From positions 2,108,001 through 2,172,000 of the forward strand of contig NZ_CP071462.1 of assembly GCF_017352155.2 (NCBI RefSeq): DNA of 64,000 nucleotides, read 5' to 3'. This DNA comes from Haloterrigena alkaliphila. Its GTDB lineage: Archaea > Halobacteriota > Halobacteria > Halobacteriales > Natrialbaceae. Below are positions 7,796 to 16,887 of this stretch, in pieces (position 1 is the stretch's first letter; the number at the start of each line of letters is the position of its first letter). Under the pieces are notes generated by a model that did no database searches, was not told the DNA's origin, and was given only the letters and a program-made list of their open reading frames with translations. Position numbers and translations under genes: made by a program.

Positions 7796-9049
7796 TCAGA
7801 CCGGCTCTCCGAACGCGTACATCGTCTCGTGGGCCGTCACCTCGAGATCGACGAAGTCGCCGGGCTCGATGCCGTGGTCGCTCGCATTTTGCACGATGAT
7901 TTGGCGATACGCGGAGTCGCGACACTTCACGGAGTCGGCGGTGCCCGCCTCGACGACGAGACAGTCCTCGCGGGTCTCGCCGACCATGTCCGCGTAGGCC
8001 TCGCGGACGATCTCGCGCTTGACCGCGCTCATCTCCTTCGAGCGCTCCTTCTTGACCGTGCCGCCCAGACCCTTCAGCTCGGCGGCATCGGTACCGGGGC
8101 GCTTCGAGAAGCGGGTGACGTTGATCTTCTCGGGCCGGGTCTCACGCAGGAGCGCCATCGACTGCTCGTGGTCGCGCTCGGTCTCGGTGGGGAAACCGAC
8201 GATGAAGTCCGTCGAGAGCGTCCAGTACTCGAGCGCGTCGTCGAACGTCTCGACGACCTCGACGTACTCTTCGACCTGGTGCTGGCGGCGCATGTCGCCG
8301 AGCACGTCGTTCGAGCCGGACTGGACCGGCGCGTGGAGGAAGTCGTACAGTTCCTCGTGTTCCGCGAAGACCGCGGCCAGTTCCTCGCGGATGCCGTGGA
8401 CGCCCTTCGGATTCGCCATCCCGACGCGGACGCGGAACTCGCCGTCGATCTCGCAGATCTCCTCGAGCAGCCGGTGCAACTTGCGCTCGCCGTCGTCCCA
8501 GCCGTAGACGCCGGTGTCCTGGCCCGTGATGCGGAGCTCCTTCGCACCGGCGTGGATCAGCGCGCGGGCCTTCTCGACGTTCTTCTCGATCGACGGCGAG
8601 TCGATCTTGCCGGTCGCCTGCTTCGTGATGCAGTACGAGCAGTCGGACATACAGCCCCGCGCGATGGGGAGGATGCCGACGACGCCGTCGAGGATCGGTT
8701 CGGCGTCGGGGGTCGTCGTCGGACACTCGCCGTTGGTGACCGCCTCCGGCACCTCGTCCCAGTGGAGTACCTGTCCGTCGACGTCGGCCTGTGCGAACGC
8801 TTCGCCCTGCGCGAGGGCCATACAGCCCGTGATAAAGAGGTCCGCGGTCTCCGCGGAGAGTTCCTCGGCCCGGCGGAGCATGTTGCGCTCGGTCTTCTCG
8901 ACGACGGTACAGGTGTTGAGGATGGCGACGTCGGCATCCTCGGCCCCGTCGACCCGGTAGTGGCCCGCGTCGCGGAGCCGTCGCTCGATCTCGCGGCTCT
9001 CCCCGCGGTTGGACGTACAGCCGTACGTTTCGATGTGATACCGGGCCAT
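7796..9049 (-). CDS. tRNA t6A37 methylthiotransferase (MiaB/CDKAL1 type, radical SAM)
   Basis: Adds a methylthio group to t6A at tRNA position 37. The 417-residue protein has the N-terminal [4Fe-4S] cysteines Cys11 (TYGCTSNRG), Cys47 (NTCTVV) and Cys76 (TGCMAL). The radical-SAM triad is Cys133, Cys137 and Cys140 (GCMSDCSYC). A C-terminal TRAM-like beta domain follows. Archaeal members of this family are of the CDKAL1/e-MtaB kind, and I infer the same here. Start MARYHIETYGC was chosen because the first cluster cysteine falls at the usual distance. Confidence 0.93.
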   Translation of the reverse strand: MARYHIETYGCTSNRGESREIERRLRDAGHYRVDGAEDADVAILNTCTVVEKTERNMLRRAEELSAETADLFITGCMALAQGEAFAQADVDGQVLHWDEVPEAVTNGECPTTTPDAEPILDGVVGILPIARGCMSDCSYCITKQATGKIDSPSIEKNVEKARALIHAGAKELRITGQDTGVYGWDDGERKLHRLLEEICEIDGEFRVRVGMANPKGVHGIREELAAVFAEHEELYDFLHAPVQSGSNDVLGDMRRQHQVEEYVEVVETFDDALEYWTLSTDFIVGFPTETERDHEQSMALLRETRPEKINVTRFSKRPGTDAAELKGLGGTVKKERSKEMSAVKREIVREAYADMVGETREDCLVVEAGTADSVKCRDSAYRQIIVQNASDHGIEPGDFVDLEVTAHETMYAFGEPV

Positions 9050-9201
9050 TCGCTCACCACAGTGTCGGATCTCGTAGGGCAAAAGCGCGACGGATCCGCG
9101 GCGCAACGGCCGTGACAACGGGTCTCGAGGGGCGGTCGGTTCGGCTCGCGGGCCACGGCGGCTGATAGCTTCTGCCCCTCGTGGAATGACCCACTCGAGC
9201 C

Positions 9202-9519
9202 TTACGCCGATTCCTCGAGCGCCGCGAGCGCGTCTTCGCCGACGTGAATACGCCGCCGTCCGGTCGGTTCCTGCGTGATGAGGACGCCGGCCGAGAAGTC
9301 GGGATCGCCCGCGTCGTCGTAGAGGCCGTCGGGTGTCGTTCCGATTCGAACCGACTCGCGGATCGCGAACGTCGCCTCCCGGACGGCGTCGGCCCGACGC
9401 TCCGCGGCGGCGACGTCCAGACACTCGATCTCCCCGTCGCGATCGGCCAGCCGCTCGCGGACGCGGTCGACGTGATCGGCGGCGGTCTCGCCGTCGTAGA
9501 TGTAGGTCCGGACGCGCAT
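9202..9519 (-). CDS. conserved haloarchaeal hypothetical protein
   Basis: An acidic 105-residue protein beginning MRVRTYIYDG, with an alpha/beta character: a helix around residues 13-26, a helix 37-52 rich in Ala/Arg, then SAGVLITQEPTGRRRIHVGEDAL near the end. No cysteine pair, membrane segment or signal is visible. I recognise no function. Codon use and amino-acid bias match neighbouring real genes, supporting expression. Confidence 0.65.
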   Translation of the reverse strand: MRVRTYIYDGETAADHVDRVRERLADRDGEIECLDVAAAERRADAVREATFAIRESVRIGTTPDGLYDDAGDPDFSAGVLITQEPTGRRRIHVGEDALAALEESA

Positions 9520-9638
9520 GCTCGGACCTACGGACTCGACGGACGAGGAACGCCCGCTCGACCGATACTACCGATCGGACGCGGTCTCGTGGTTGCCGTC
9601 GAACGGGAGCCAGCGCCCGAATCGCTCACCGCCGGCGA

Positions 9639-10679
9639 TCAGGTCTCGGTCGTTCCCGACTCGCCCTCGAGTCGGTCGTAGTTCTCGTCGACGACCCGGA
9701 CGACCGTGAGCAGGGCGCCGAGGACGACGGGGCCGAAGAACAGCCCCATGACGCCGAAGGCGTAGACCCCGCCGAGGACGCCGAGGATGATGACGGCGGG
9801 GTTGATCTGGGCGTAGCGGTCGACGACGATCGGACGCAGGTAGTCGTCCGAGATGCCGACGATGATGGTGCTGTAAACCGCCAGCGCGACCGCGAGGGCC
9901 GGTTCGCCGGTCACCACGAGGTAGGCGACGGCGGGGCCCCAGATGAGGAACGTCCCGATCAGCGGGATGAGCGCGAGGATTATCATGATGAACGTCCAGA
10001 ACGCGGCGCTGGGGATTCCGGTGGCGAACAGTCCTAGGCCGGCGATAGCTCCCTGAACGATCGCGATCAGGACGTGACCGGCCAGCACCGCCCACATTAC
10101 CTCGGAGAGTTCGGTGTAGAGTTCGTCCTGCACGTCCGCTGGCAGCGGCGACATCTTCCGCAGCCAGGCCATCAGTTCGTCGCCGTCCTTGAGCAGGTAG
10201 TAGATGAGAAAGAACGCCAGTCCCAGCCCGATGATCGCGTGGGTGAGCGCGCCGAACCACGCGGTCGATCGCTCGAGCACGGCCGTTCCGACCCCCTGTG
10301 CGGCGTCCGTCAGCGAGGACACGAGATCGACGCTCACGCCGGTTTGCGACTGGATCGCCTCCTCGAGTTCGGCGATGCCGAGCGAGCCGGTGTTTCCGTC
10401 CTCGAGGATCCGGGCGGCGTCCTCGGCGACGAGTGCGACGATCACGGCGAACGGCAGGAGGAAGGCGATGAATGCGAATATGAGCAGCAGGAACGACGCG
10501 ATCGTCGGCGACACGCGCCGCTCGAGCCGTTTCTGAAGGGGATAGAGCACGAATGCGAGGAGAACTGCTGCGAGCACGTACTGCACGAAGGGTTCGACTA
10601 GCAGCCACGAGAGATACGTGAATACGCCGACGAGCGTCAGGAGATACCCCTTGCTGAGGTTCACGGTCGTCCTGTCCAC
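9639..10679 (-). CDS. AI-2E family transporter (PerM-type membrane protein)
   Basis: A polytopic membrane protein of 346 residues with about seven to eight helices. It has the family pattern: an N-terminal pair of helices, a long amphipathic linker (about 100-150), then a helix bundle with IIGLGLAFFLIYYLLKDGD and the C-terminal SDDYLRPIVV...NPAVIILGVLGG segment. The family includes exporters and Na+/H+ antiporters; the name does not imply autoinducer transport here. The start is a GTG (VDRTTVNLSKG); a second GTG five codons on is equally possible. Confidence 0.87.
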   Translation of the reverse strand: MDRTTVNLSKGYLLTLVGVFTYLSWLLVEPFVQYVLAAVLLAFVLYPLQKRLERRVSPTIASFLLLIFAFIAFLLPFAVIVALVAEDAARILEDGNTGSLGIAELEEAIQSQTGVSVDLVSSLTDAAQGVGTAVLERSTAWFGALTHAIIGLGLAFFLIYYLLKDGDELMAWLRKMSPLPADVQDELYTELSEVMWAVLAGHVLIAIVQGAIAGLGLFATGIPSAAFWTFIMIILALIPLIGTFLIWGPAVAYLVVTGEPALAVALAVYSTIIVGISDDYLRPIVVDRYAQINPAVIILGVLGGVYAFGVMGLFFGPVVLGALLTVVRVVDENYDRLEGESGTTET

Positions 10680-10779
10680 GCAGTGACTGATAAAACCGGG
10701 GCCGGAGTTGTCCGGCGGAGAGACTGTCGCCCTCACTCTCACACGGCTTCAAGGTGCTGGTAGGCTTACGTTGGATGGA

Positions 10780-11514
10780 ATGTCGACCCAGCTCGACCCC
10801 CTCTCCCTCTCGGCCGATCTGCTCTACGCGGTCAAGACTGGGGGCGATACCGACTGGTTGCGCGAGCACCTCGCGACGCTCGATCGGTCGAAACTCGCCA
10901 GGGCGCTCGCCAGCCGCGAGGGGAAACTCGCGTTCTGGCTCAACTGCTACAACGCCTACATCCAGTTGCTACTGGAGGCGGAGCCGACGTCCGTCGAGGG
11001 CGGCGCGCTCGAGCGCTGGAAGTTCGTCTCCCGCGATCGGATCCCGATCGGCGGCGTCTGGCTCAGCCTCACCGACGTCCAGCACGGTCTCCTCCGGTGT
11101 TCGAAACACCCCTGGGGCTTCGGCTACGTTCCGCGCCCGTTCCCCTCGTCGTTCGAACGCCGCTTTCGCCTCCCCGAGTGCGATCCCCGGATCCACTTCG
11201 CGCTCAGTCGCGTCGACGGCCACGGCCCGCCGGTGACGGTCTACTCGCCGCCGGACGTCGACGCGGAACTCGACATCGCCGTCGAGTGGTTCCTCGAGGA
11301 GACGGTCACGTACGACGCGGCCGACGACGTCGCGACGGTGCCGCGACTCTTCCACCGGTACCGCGGCGATTTCGGCGGCAAACGCGGGGTCGTCTCGTTC
11401 CTGCGGCAGTACAACGCCGTTTCTCCGGGCACGCGGCCGACCCTCGAGTACGAGTCGGCGACGCGGGCCCCCGACGTGGACTTCGACGGCGAACCGGCGG
11501 AGTTTCGCCCCTAG
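10780..11514 (+). CDS. DUF547 family protein
   Basis: A 244-residue protein with the DUF547 core: KLAFWLNCYNAYIQ (about residues 48-61), the GGVWLSLTDVQHGLLR block, and DPRIHFALSRVDGHGPP with its conserved His. The fold contains a papain-like Cys-His arrangement, and the Cys of NCYN and later His residues are present. No enzymatic role is established for the family. ATG at 10780 (MSTQLDP) was chosen over an in-frame start 24 codons upstream. Divergent from the AI-2E gene with about 100 bases between the starts. Confidence 0.88.
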   Translation: MSTQLDPLSLSADLLYAVKTGGDTDWLREHLATLDRSKLARALASREGKLAFWLNCYNAYIQLLLEAEPTSVEGGALERWKFVSRDRIPIGGVWLSLTDVQHGLLRCSKHPWGFGYVPRPFPSSFERRFRLPECDPRIHFALSRVDGHGPPVTVYSPPDVDAELDIAVEWFLEETVTYDAADDVATVPRLFHRYRGDFGGKRGVVSFLRQYNAVSPGTRPTLEYESATRAPDVDFDGEPAEFRP

Positions 11515-11541
11515 TTCGTCGCGTCGTGGCTCCAGTACCGG

Positions 11542-12150
11542 TCAGTCGTCGCGGTCCGTGAGCGCCGCGTTCGGCGCGGACCGCATGACGCTTCGCGCGG
11601 CGCGTCTGGCGTTCGACCGCGACGTGTACCCCTCGCCGCTGTCGGCGACGATGTTCCCGTTCCAGTGGACGAGCCGCCAGCGCCACTCCTCGGCGCGGTC
11701 CTCGTAGACCTCGAACCGGCTGGTTCGCCCGTCGGTCCCCCCTTCACCCTCGGCGGCTGCCGAATCGGCCGGCTCCTGGCCCGTCTCCCCGCCGCCCGTT
11801 TCGCCTGCGTCGCTCGCTTCCCCACCATCCTCGTCGCCCCCCTCGATCGAGATTCCCGGCTCGTCGCCCTCGCTCTCCGCGATCCGGAGTGTCGAGCCGT
11901 CCGGATCGTCCCACTCGAGTTCGAGTTCCAGTTCGGCGACCGGCGGATCGTCGGTCTCGCGTTCCGCTTCGAACTCCGCGACGACCCGTTCGGGGACCGT
12001 GACCGTGGCGGTTCGCTCGCCGTCGTCGATTCGAATCGGGTGATCGTCTGCCAGTGCGCCCGCGAACTCGCGGAAGACGTCGGCGAGTTCCTCGCGGTCG
12101 TACGCGCGCTCGAGTTCGATCTCGTCGAATTCGCTCGGTGAATCGTCCAT
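11542..12150 (-). CDS. amphi-Trp domain / DUF1508 two-domain protein
   Basis: Two domains can be read. Residues 1 to about 85 match the amphi-Trp pattern (acidic start, a helix ELADVFREFAGAL, then TATVTVPERV and ELELEWDD). Residues about 142-202 match the YegP-like DUF1508/HVO_2922 module (FEVYEDRAEEWRWRLVHWNGNIVADSGEGY). The two are joined by a highly acidic Gly/Glu linker. DUF1508 modules dimerise through beta strands and have no known activity. The order amphi-Trp then DUF1508 suggests a protein-protein interaction role. Convergent with the DUF547 gene, 27 bases apart. Confidence 0.82.
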   Translation of the reverse strand: MDDSPSEFDEIELERAYDREELADVFREFAGALADDHPIRIDDGERTATVTVPERVVAEFEAERETDDPPVAELELELEWDDPDGSTLRIAESEGDEPGISIEGGDEDGGEASDAGETGGGETGQEPADSAAAEGEGGTDGRTSRFEVYEDRAEEWRWRLVHWNGNIVADSGEGYTSRSNARRAARSVMRSAPNAALTDRDD

Positions 12151-12255
12151 ACGTCCCCTACGACGTCCAGCGAGTTATGGTTGATGTGGAACCGACCGAC
12201 GCCGCCCGTTCGCGGAGCCGGTGCGTTTTTGCCCCCGCGCTGTCTTCGCTCGGCC

Positions 12256-13068
12256 GTGACTTCCCGCGACTGGCAGGCCGACCGCCGCGCCGTCTTCGAG
12301 CGCGACGACCACACGTGTCGACGCTGCGAGACGGCCGGTGACGCCGCCGATCCGACCGCCCTCCGAACGTACCCCGTCGGCGCCGTCCCGCTCGAGGGGG
12401 CGGTCCACGAGAGCGCCCTCGTAACCGTCTGTACCGACTGCTTCGAGCTGGTGCGGTCGGACTCCGGTGGCGCGGTCTCGGGGCCGACCGCCAGAGACGA
12501 CCTGTTCCAGCTCGTCCGCGCGACCACTCGCCTTCAGGGCGGCGCCATCTCCGACGTTGCCTCGTTCGCCTCGCTCGCGACGTCGCTGCCGACGACGCTC
12601 GAGGAGGCCGATGCCGGGGCCGAACCGACCGCCGACGAGACCGCCGCGAACTACTGCGACACCCGCCGCGGGGTGCTGCTCGCGCTCGACGTCGTCGACG
12701 CGCGCCTCGAGCGCCTCGCGGCGGTCGAGGAGACGGCGTTCGACGCCGACGTCCACTCGTCGCTCGCGGCGGTCGTCGAGACCGCCGGCGACCTCCAGTC
12801 GAGCCTGCGCGAGGTCGTGATCCTCGCCGAGACCGTTCCCGCCGGTCTCGACCGCTGCTACGGCTGCTTCGACGAACTCGAGGACGGTACCTGTCCGACC
12901 TGCGGCCTCGAGGCCCGCGAAACCGCCGACTGGCGGAGCGGCGACGGGCGCCTCGCGTTCGAACGGCTCTTCTCGGCGATCAACGACGGACTGCAGGCGG
13001 CGTCCGGGACGACGGAGACGCTGACCGATCGGACGATGACGCTGGCGGAGCAGTTGACGGAGTCCTGA
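12256..13068 (+). CDS. HNH-like zinc-knuckle protein
   Basis: The 270-residue product starts with an HNH-type region (RRAVFERDDHTCRRC, then ALVTVCTDC), giving two CxxC knuckles that frame the fold. A long helical middle section follows. A second zinc ribbon at about residues 200-219 contains CYGC and CPTC. HNH proteins are usually nucleases, but the canonical second His is not clear here, so DNA binding without cutting is possible. The start is GTG (VTSRDWQADRR), where the HNH homology begins. It is divergent from the amphi-Trp gene. Confidence 0.78.
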   Translation: MTSRDWQADRRAVFERDDHTCRRCETAGDAADPTALRTYPVGAVPLEGAVHESALVTVCTDCFELVRSDSGGAVSGPTARDDLFQLVRATTRLQGGAISDVASFASLATSLPTTLEEADAGAEPTADETAANYCDTRRGVLLALDVVDARLERLAAVEETAFDADVHSSLAAVVETAGDLQSSLREVVILAETVPAGLDRCYGCFDELEDGTCPTCGLEARETADWRSGDGRLAFERLFSAINDGLQAASGTTETLTDRTMTLAEQLTES

Positions 13069-13131
13069 ACGGCATCGGACGGGTGGATGCCGTCGCCGGC
13101 AGTCGATCGCCGTCGCGCTCGGTCGGGATCG

Positions 13132-13884
13132 TTACTCGTCGTCGTCCGCGCGAAACACGGCGATCGTCTCCTCGGCGACCCCGTTTCGGGAGAAGAGCGT
13201 GATGATGTCGTCGGGTCGGACGACCGTGTCGCCGTGGGGCGTCAGGACGGCGTCGTCCCGCTCGATGGCGACGACGAGCGCGTCGTCGTCGAGCACCTCG
13301 TAGCGAGCCGCTTCCTGCAGGTTCATGCCGGCGATCCGGGCGTCCTCGTCGACGGTCACCTCGGCGACTTCCGCGTCGCCGGAGAGGCTGATGAAGTCCG
13401 TCAGCATGGCCTCGCGCGTCTCGTCGGAGGGGCCGAACGGCGCGTACGCTCGCGTCGTCTCGTTCTGGACGAGCACCTCGTCCTCGATTTCGATCCCGAG
13501 ATCCGAGAGCGCGCGGGCGATCCGACGGAGATCCGCGGTGTCTTCCCCCACCGCGAGCACGTGCAGGTTCCGCCGACCGGTTAGCAGCTCCCGAACGTTA
13601 GTCACGCCGGGGATCACCTGCGCCCGTCTGGCCATCGATTCCCGCTCGGAGACGGGCGCGTTACACATGAAGAGGTTGGTGAGATGCCCCGCCGCCCGCT
13701 CGAAGTCCACGTCGGCGTGATAGCCGGTGATGATCCCCCGCTCCTCGAGTTGGGCGATCCGGTTTCGGATCGTCCCGGGGGAGACGCTCACGTCTTCCGC
13801 GATCGCCGGCGCCGCGGTGTTCCGGGCGTCGTCCATCAGCGCGTGGATGATTCGACGATCGATCTCGTCGAGCCGGTGGTCCAT
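13132..13884 (-). CDS. Lrp/AsnC-type regulator with a C-terminal RCK_C (TrkA_C) domain
   Basis: The N-terminal 60 residues are an Lrp winged helix (LDEIDRRIIHALMDDARN, then SPGTIRNRIAQLEERGII). A ligand-binding alpha/beta region follows (about 65-145). The last 80 residues form a TrkA_C fold (RYEVLDDDALVVAIERDDAVLTPHGDTVVRPDDIITLFS), which senses small ligands in K+ systems. It is divergent from the UspA/permease pair and probably controls it. An 18-base inverted repeat just upstream of its start suggests autoregulation. At 250 residues it is longer than ordinary Lrp because of the added domain. Confidence 0.92.
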   Translation of the reverse strand: MDHRLDEIDRRIIHALMDDARNTAAPAIAEDVSVSPGTIRNRIAQLEERGIITGYHADVDFERAAGHLTNLFMCNAPVSERESMARRAQVIPGVTNVRELLTGRRNLHVLAVGEDTADLRRIARALSDLGIEIEDEVLVQNETTRAYAPFGPSDETREAMLTDFISLSGDAEVAEVTVDEDARIAGMNLQEAARYEVLDDDALVVAIERDDAVLTPHGDTVVRPDDIITLFSRNGVAEETIAVFRADDDE

Positions 13885-13892
13885 GCTGGCCC

Positions 13893-13910
13893 ATAGTGGG
13901 TCACCACTAT
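13893..13910. promoter_or_regulatory. inverted repeat, probable operator of the Lrp-type regulator
   Basis: ATAGTGG and CCACTAT form a perfect 7-base inverted repeat with a 4-base spacer. It lies 9-26 bases upstream of the regulator's ATG, where a leaderless transcript would start. A dimeric Lrp protein could bind here and repress its own gene. Assignment is by position and symmetry only. Confidence 0.5.
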
Positions 13911-14128
13911 ACACGGTTCTGATCCGTCGCGCCCCACAATGGTAACTAAAAAGATATCACTACGGATTCAGAAATTTTCATGCGCATAAAGTAAGCAATC
14001 GTCAATACTATCGGATGGTTTATGATCTAGCCGGCTAAAGACGGCATCTGATGATCGATCGTACCTTCGGGGAGGACGCCCAGTACGGCCGAGCGAACGC
14101 CGGCGCGTGCGAACCGCCGGTCACCGAC

Positions 14129-14135
14129 GGAGGGG
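14129..14135 (+). promoter_or_regulatory. Shine-Dalgarno sequence of the UspA/permease operon
   Basis: GGAGGGG ends seven bases before the ATG at 14143 and complements the 3' end of 16S rRNA. It supports that start over the in-frame one at 14107. It also implies a leadered transcript, unlike most haloarchaeal genes, with an AT-rich promoter region around 13945-14037. Confidence 0.6.
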
Positions 14136-14142
14136 TCGATCG

Positions 14143-14580
14143 ATGACTGATTCCTTCCTCGAGACGGTGCTCGTGCCAATCGCGAACGAGCGGGACGCCG
14201 AGCAGACGTGCGAGGCGATTCTGGGGAAGCTCGGCGACGACAGCGCGACGGTTCACGTCGTCCACGTCATCGAGAAGGCGGGCGGCGCCCCTGACAAAGC
14301 GAGCGTCACCCAGCGCGAGGAGCGCGCCGAACGCATCTTCGAACTCGTCGAATCGACGCTCGCGGGGACGAACACCGACGTCGACACGGAAATCCTGTAC
14401 GGCACCGACGTCGCCGGGACGATTCTGGATCGCGCTCGGGACCTCGAGGCGACGTCGATCGTCTTCACGCCTCGCGGCGCGAGCCGGTGGGTGAAGCTTC
14501 TGACCGGTGACGTCGCGCAGAAACTGCTCACGAACACCGATCGTCCGCTGGTAATCCTGCCCCGACCCGACCATGAGTGA
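14143..14580 (+). CDS. UspA-domain protein
   Basis: A 145-residue single universal-stress-protein domain: ETVLVPIANERDAEQ at the start, VHVVHVIEK, a helix, then ARDLEATSIVFTPRGASRW. It ends TGDVAQKLLTNTDRPLVILP, the usual C-terminal strand-helix-strand. The ATP-binding G-2x-G-9x-G pattern is not clearly conserved, so nucleotide binding is uncertain. Its last eight bases overlap the start of the permease gene, so the two are translationally coupled and the protein probably regulates or assists that transporter. Confidence 0.88.
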   Translation: MTDSFLETVLVPIANERDAEQTCEAILGKLGDDSATVHVVHVIEKAGGAPDKASVTQREERAERIFELVESTLAGTNTDVDTEILYGTDVAGTILDRARDLEATSIVFTPRGASRWVKLLTGDVAQKLLTNTDRPLVILPRPDHE

Positions 14581-16867
14581 CGAAGAACTCGCCAAGGACC
14601 TCGGCCTGCTCTCGGCGCTGGCGATCGGGATGGGGACGATGATCGGCGCCGGCATCTTCGTGTTGCCCGGCGTCGCGGCCCAGGAGGCCGGCCCGATCGT
14701 CGTCGTCTCGTTCGTGATCGGCGGCCTGATCGCGATGGTCAACGCCTTAGCGGTGAGCGAACTCGGGACGGCGATGCCGAAAGCCGGCGGCGGCTACTAC
14801 TACATCAACCGCGGGCTCGGGCCGCTGTTCGGCTCGATTGCCGGCATGGGCGACTGGATGGGGCTGGCCTTCGCGTCGGCGTTCTACTGCATCGGTTTCG
14901 GCGGCTACCTCACCGACCTGCTGGCCGGAACGATGCTCGCGCTGCCGACCCTCGAGTTGGGCCTGTTCGCGTTGACCGACATCCAACTCGGCGCGCTGGT
15001 CGCCGGCCTGCTGTTCGTCGGCGTCAACTACATGGGCGCCAAGGAGACCGGCGGCGTCCAGACGGTGATCGTCACGATCCTGCTGGGCATTCTGACCGTC
15101 TTCGCCGCCTCCGGCTTCCTCCACTTCGAGTGGTCGACGCTGACGACCGACGGCCTCGCGCCGACCGACGCGGGGTACGGTGCGATCCTGCCGGGGACCG
15201 CCCTCGTGTTCGTCTCCTTCCTCGGCTACGCGAAGATCGCGACGGTCGCCGAAGAACTGCAAAACCCCGGCCGAAACCTGCCGATCGCGGTCATCGGCAG
15301 CGTCGGCGTCGTCACCGTGATCTACGGCGTTCTCGTCGCCACGATGGTCGGCATCGTCCCGTGGCACTCGCTGGACGACAGCGTCCCCGTCTCGCAGGTC
15401 GCGGAGATCACGTTCGCCGGCATCCCCGTCCTCGACGCCGTCGGCGTGACGCTGATCTCGCTGGCCGCGATGCTGGCGACCGCCTCGAGCGCCAACGCGT
15501 CGATCCTCTCCTCGGCCCGGATCAACTTCGCGATGGGTCGGGACAAGATCGTCACGGACGAACTCAACGAGATTCACCCCCGGTACGCGACGCCGTACCG
15601 GTCGATCCTGCTGACCGGTGGCGTCATCATCGTCTTCATCGTCGCGCTCGGACAGGACCTCGAGATCCTCTCGAAGGCCGCCAGCGTGCTCCACCTGATC
15701 GTCTACGCGCTGATGAACGTCGCGCTGATCGCGTTCCGGCAGGCCGACGTCCCCGAGTACGATCCCGACTTCCGGGTGCCGTTCTACCCGGTGACGCCGA
15801 TCCTCGGCGCGATCCTCTCGTTCGGGCTCGTCGCCTTCATGGAGACGATCGAGATCGCGCTGAGCCTCGCGTTCGTCTCCGTCGCGGTGCTGTGGTACGC
15901 GTTCTACGCCCGCTCGAAGACGCCCCGGCAGGGCGTGCTCGGCGAGTACATCCTCGACCGCTCCGAGGAGATGCCCGACGTCGCGGTCTCGGCGGCCAGC
16001 GCGGCCCGCCCCGACGGCTCGAGCGAGTATCGCGTCATGGTTCCGCTGGCCAACCCGCGTACCGAGCAGCACCTGATCGAACTGGCCAGCACGCTCGCCG
16101 CCGAAAACGACGGCGTCGTCCACGCGGTCCACATCGTACAGGTGCCCGATCAGACGCCGCTAGAGGGCGCCACCGACTACGTCGACCGGATCGACGCCGA
16201 GTCCGCGAAGTTGCTCGAGCGGGCCCGCGAACACGCCGAAGACCGCGGTGCTCCGATCGAGACGACGACGATCGTCTCCCACCGCTCGTTCGAGGAAGTG
16301 TTCGACGCGGCCCGTCAGCACGACGCCGATCGGGTCGTGATGGGGTGGGGCGGCGACCGCCCGTGGACCGCGGGCCGCGCCGAGCGCCCGCTGGACGAAC
16401 TCGCCGCCGACCTGCCGTGTGACTTCCTCGTCCTGAAGGACCGCGGCTACGATCCGTCGCGGATCCTCCTGCCGACGGCCGGCGGTCCCGACTCCGATCT
16501 CAGCGCCGAAGTCGCGAAGACGCTGCGTTCGGCGACGGGATCGACGATTCAGCTACTCCACGTCGTCGACGACGAGAACGAGCGCGAGGCCGGCGAGCAG
16601 TTCCTCGCGAACTGGGCGGCCGAACACGGCTTCGGCGACGCCGTGTTGACCGTCGACGATAGCGGCGACGTCGAGGGCGCGATCGCCCGCGAGGCCGCGG
16701 ACAAATCGCTCGTGATCATCGGCGCGACCGAGCGCGGCCTCCTCTCGCGGCTCGTCCGCGGCTCGCTCGTGCTCGACGTCGTCGACGACGTCGATTGCTC
16801 GGTCCTGCTCGCCGAGCGGCCGGCGGAGCGCTCGCTCCGGGAGCGACTGTTCGGACGCTCGGAGTAG
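14573..16867 (+). CDS. APC-family amino-acid permease with C-terminal tandem Usp domains
   Basis: The 764-residue protein has about 12 transmembrane helices in residues 1-450, starting with the APC signature GTMIGAGIFVLPG. LPIAVIGSVGVVTVIYG and a LeuT-fold second repeat follow. From about residue 480 two UspA-like domains follow (YRVMVPLANPRTEQHL, then DPSRILLPTAGGPDSDL), ending in IIGATERGLLSRLVRGSLVLDVVDDVDCSVLL. Substrates of such haloarchaeal permeases are amino acids or amines; which one is unknown. Control by the divergent Lrp-RCK regulator is likely. Confidence 0.92.
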   Translation: MSDEELAKDLGLLSALAIGMGTMIGAGIFVLPGVAAQEAGPIVVVSFVIGGLIAMVNALAVSELGTAMPKAGGGYYYINRGLGPLFGSIAGMGDWMGLAFASAFYCIGFGGYLTDLLAGTMLALPTLELGLFALTDIQLGALVAGLLFVGVNYMGAKETGGVQTVIVTILLGILTVFAASGFLHFEWSTLTTDGLAPTDAGYGAILPGTALVFVSFLGYAKIATVAEELQNPGRNLPIAVIGSVGVVTVIYGVLVATMVGIVPWHSLDDSVPVSQVAEITFAGIPVLDAVGVTLISLAAMLATASSANASILSSARINFAMGRDKIVTDELNEIHPRYATPYRSILLTGGVIIVFIVALGQDLEILSKAASVLHLIVYALMNVALIAFRQADVPEYDPDFRVPFYPVTPILGAILSFGLVAFMETIEIALSLAFVSVAVLWYAFYARSKTPRQGVLGEYILDRSEEMPDVAVSAASAARPDGSSEYRVMVPLANPRTEQHLIELASTLAAENDGVVHAVHIVQVPDQTPLEGATDYVDRIDAESAKLLERAREHAEDRGAPIETTTIVSHRSFEEVFDAARQHDADRVVMGWGGDRPWTAGRAERPLDELAADLPCDFLVLKDRGYDPSRILLPTAGGPDSDLSAEVAKTLRSATGSTIQLLHVVDDENEREAGEQFLANWAAEHGFGDAVLTVDDSGDVEGAIAREAADKSLVIIGATERGLLSRLVRGSLVLDVVDDVDCSVLLAERPAERSLRERLFGRSE

Positions 16868-16887
16868 AAGTCGGGGAAGTGGCCCGG

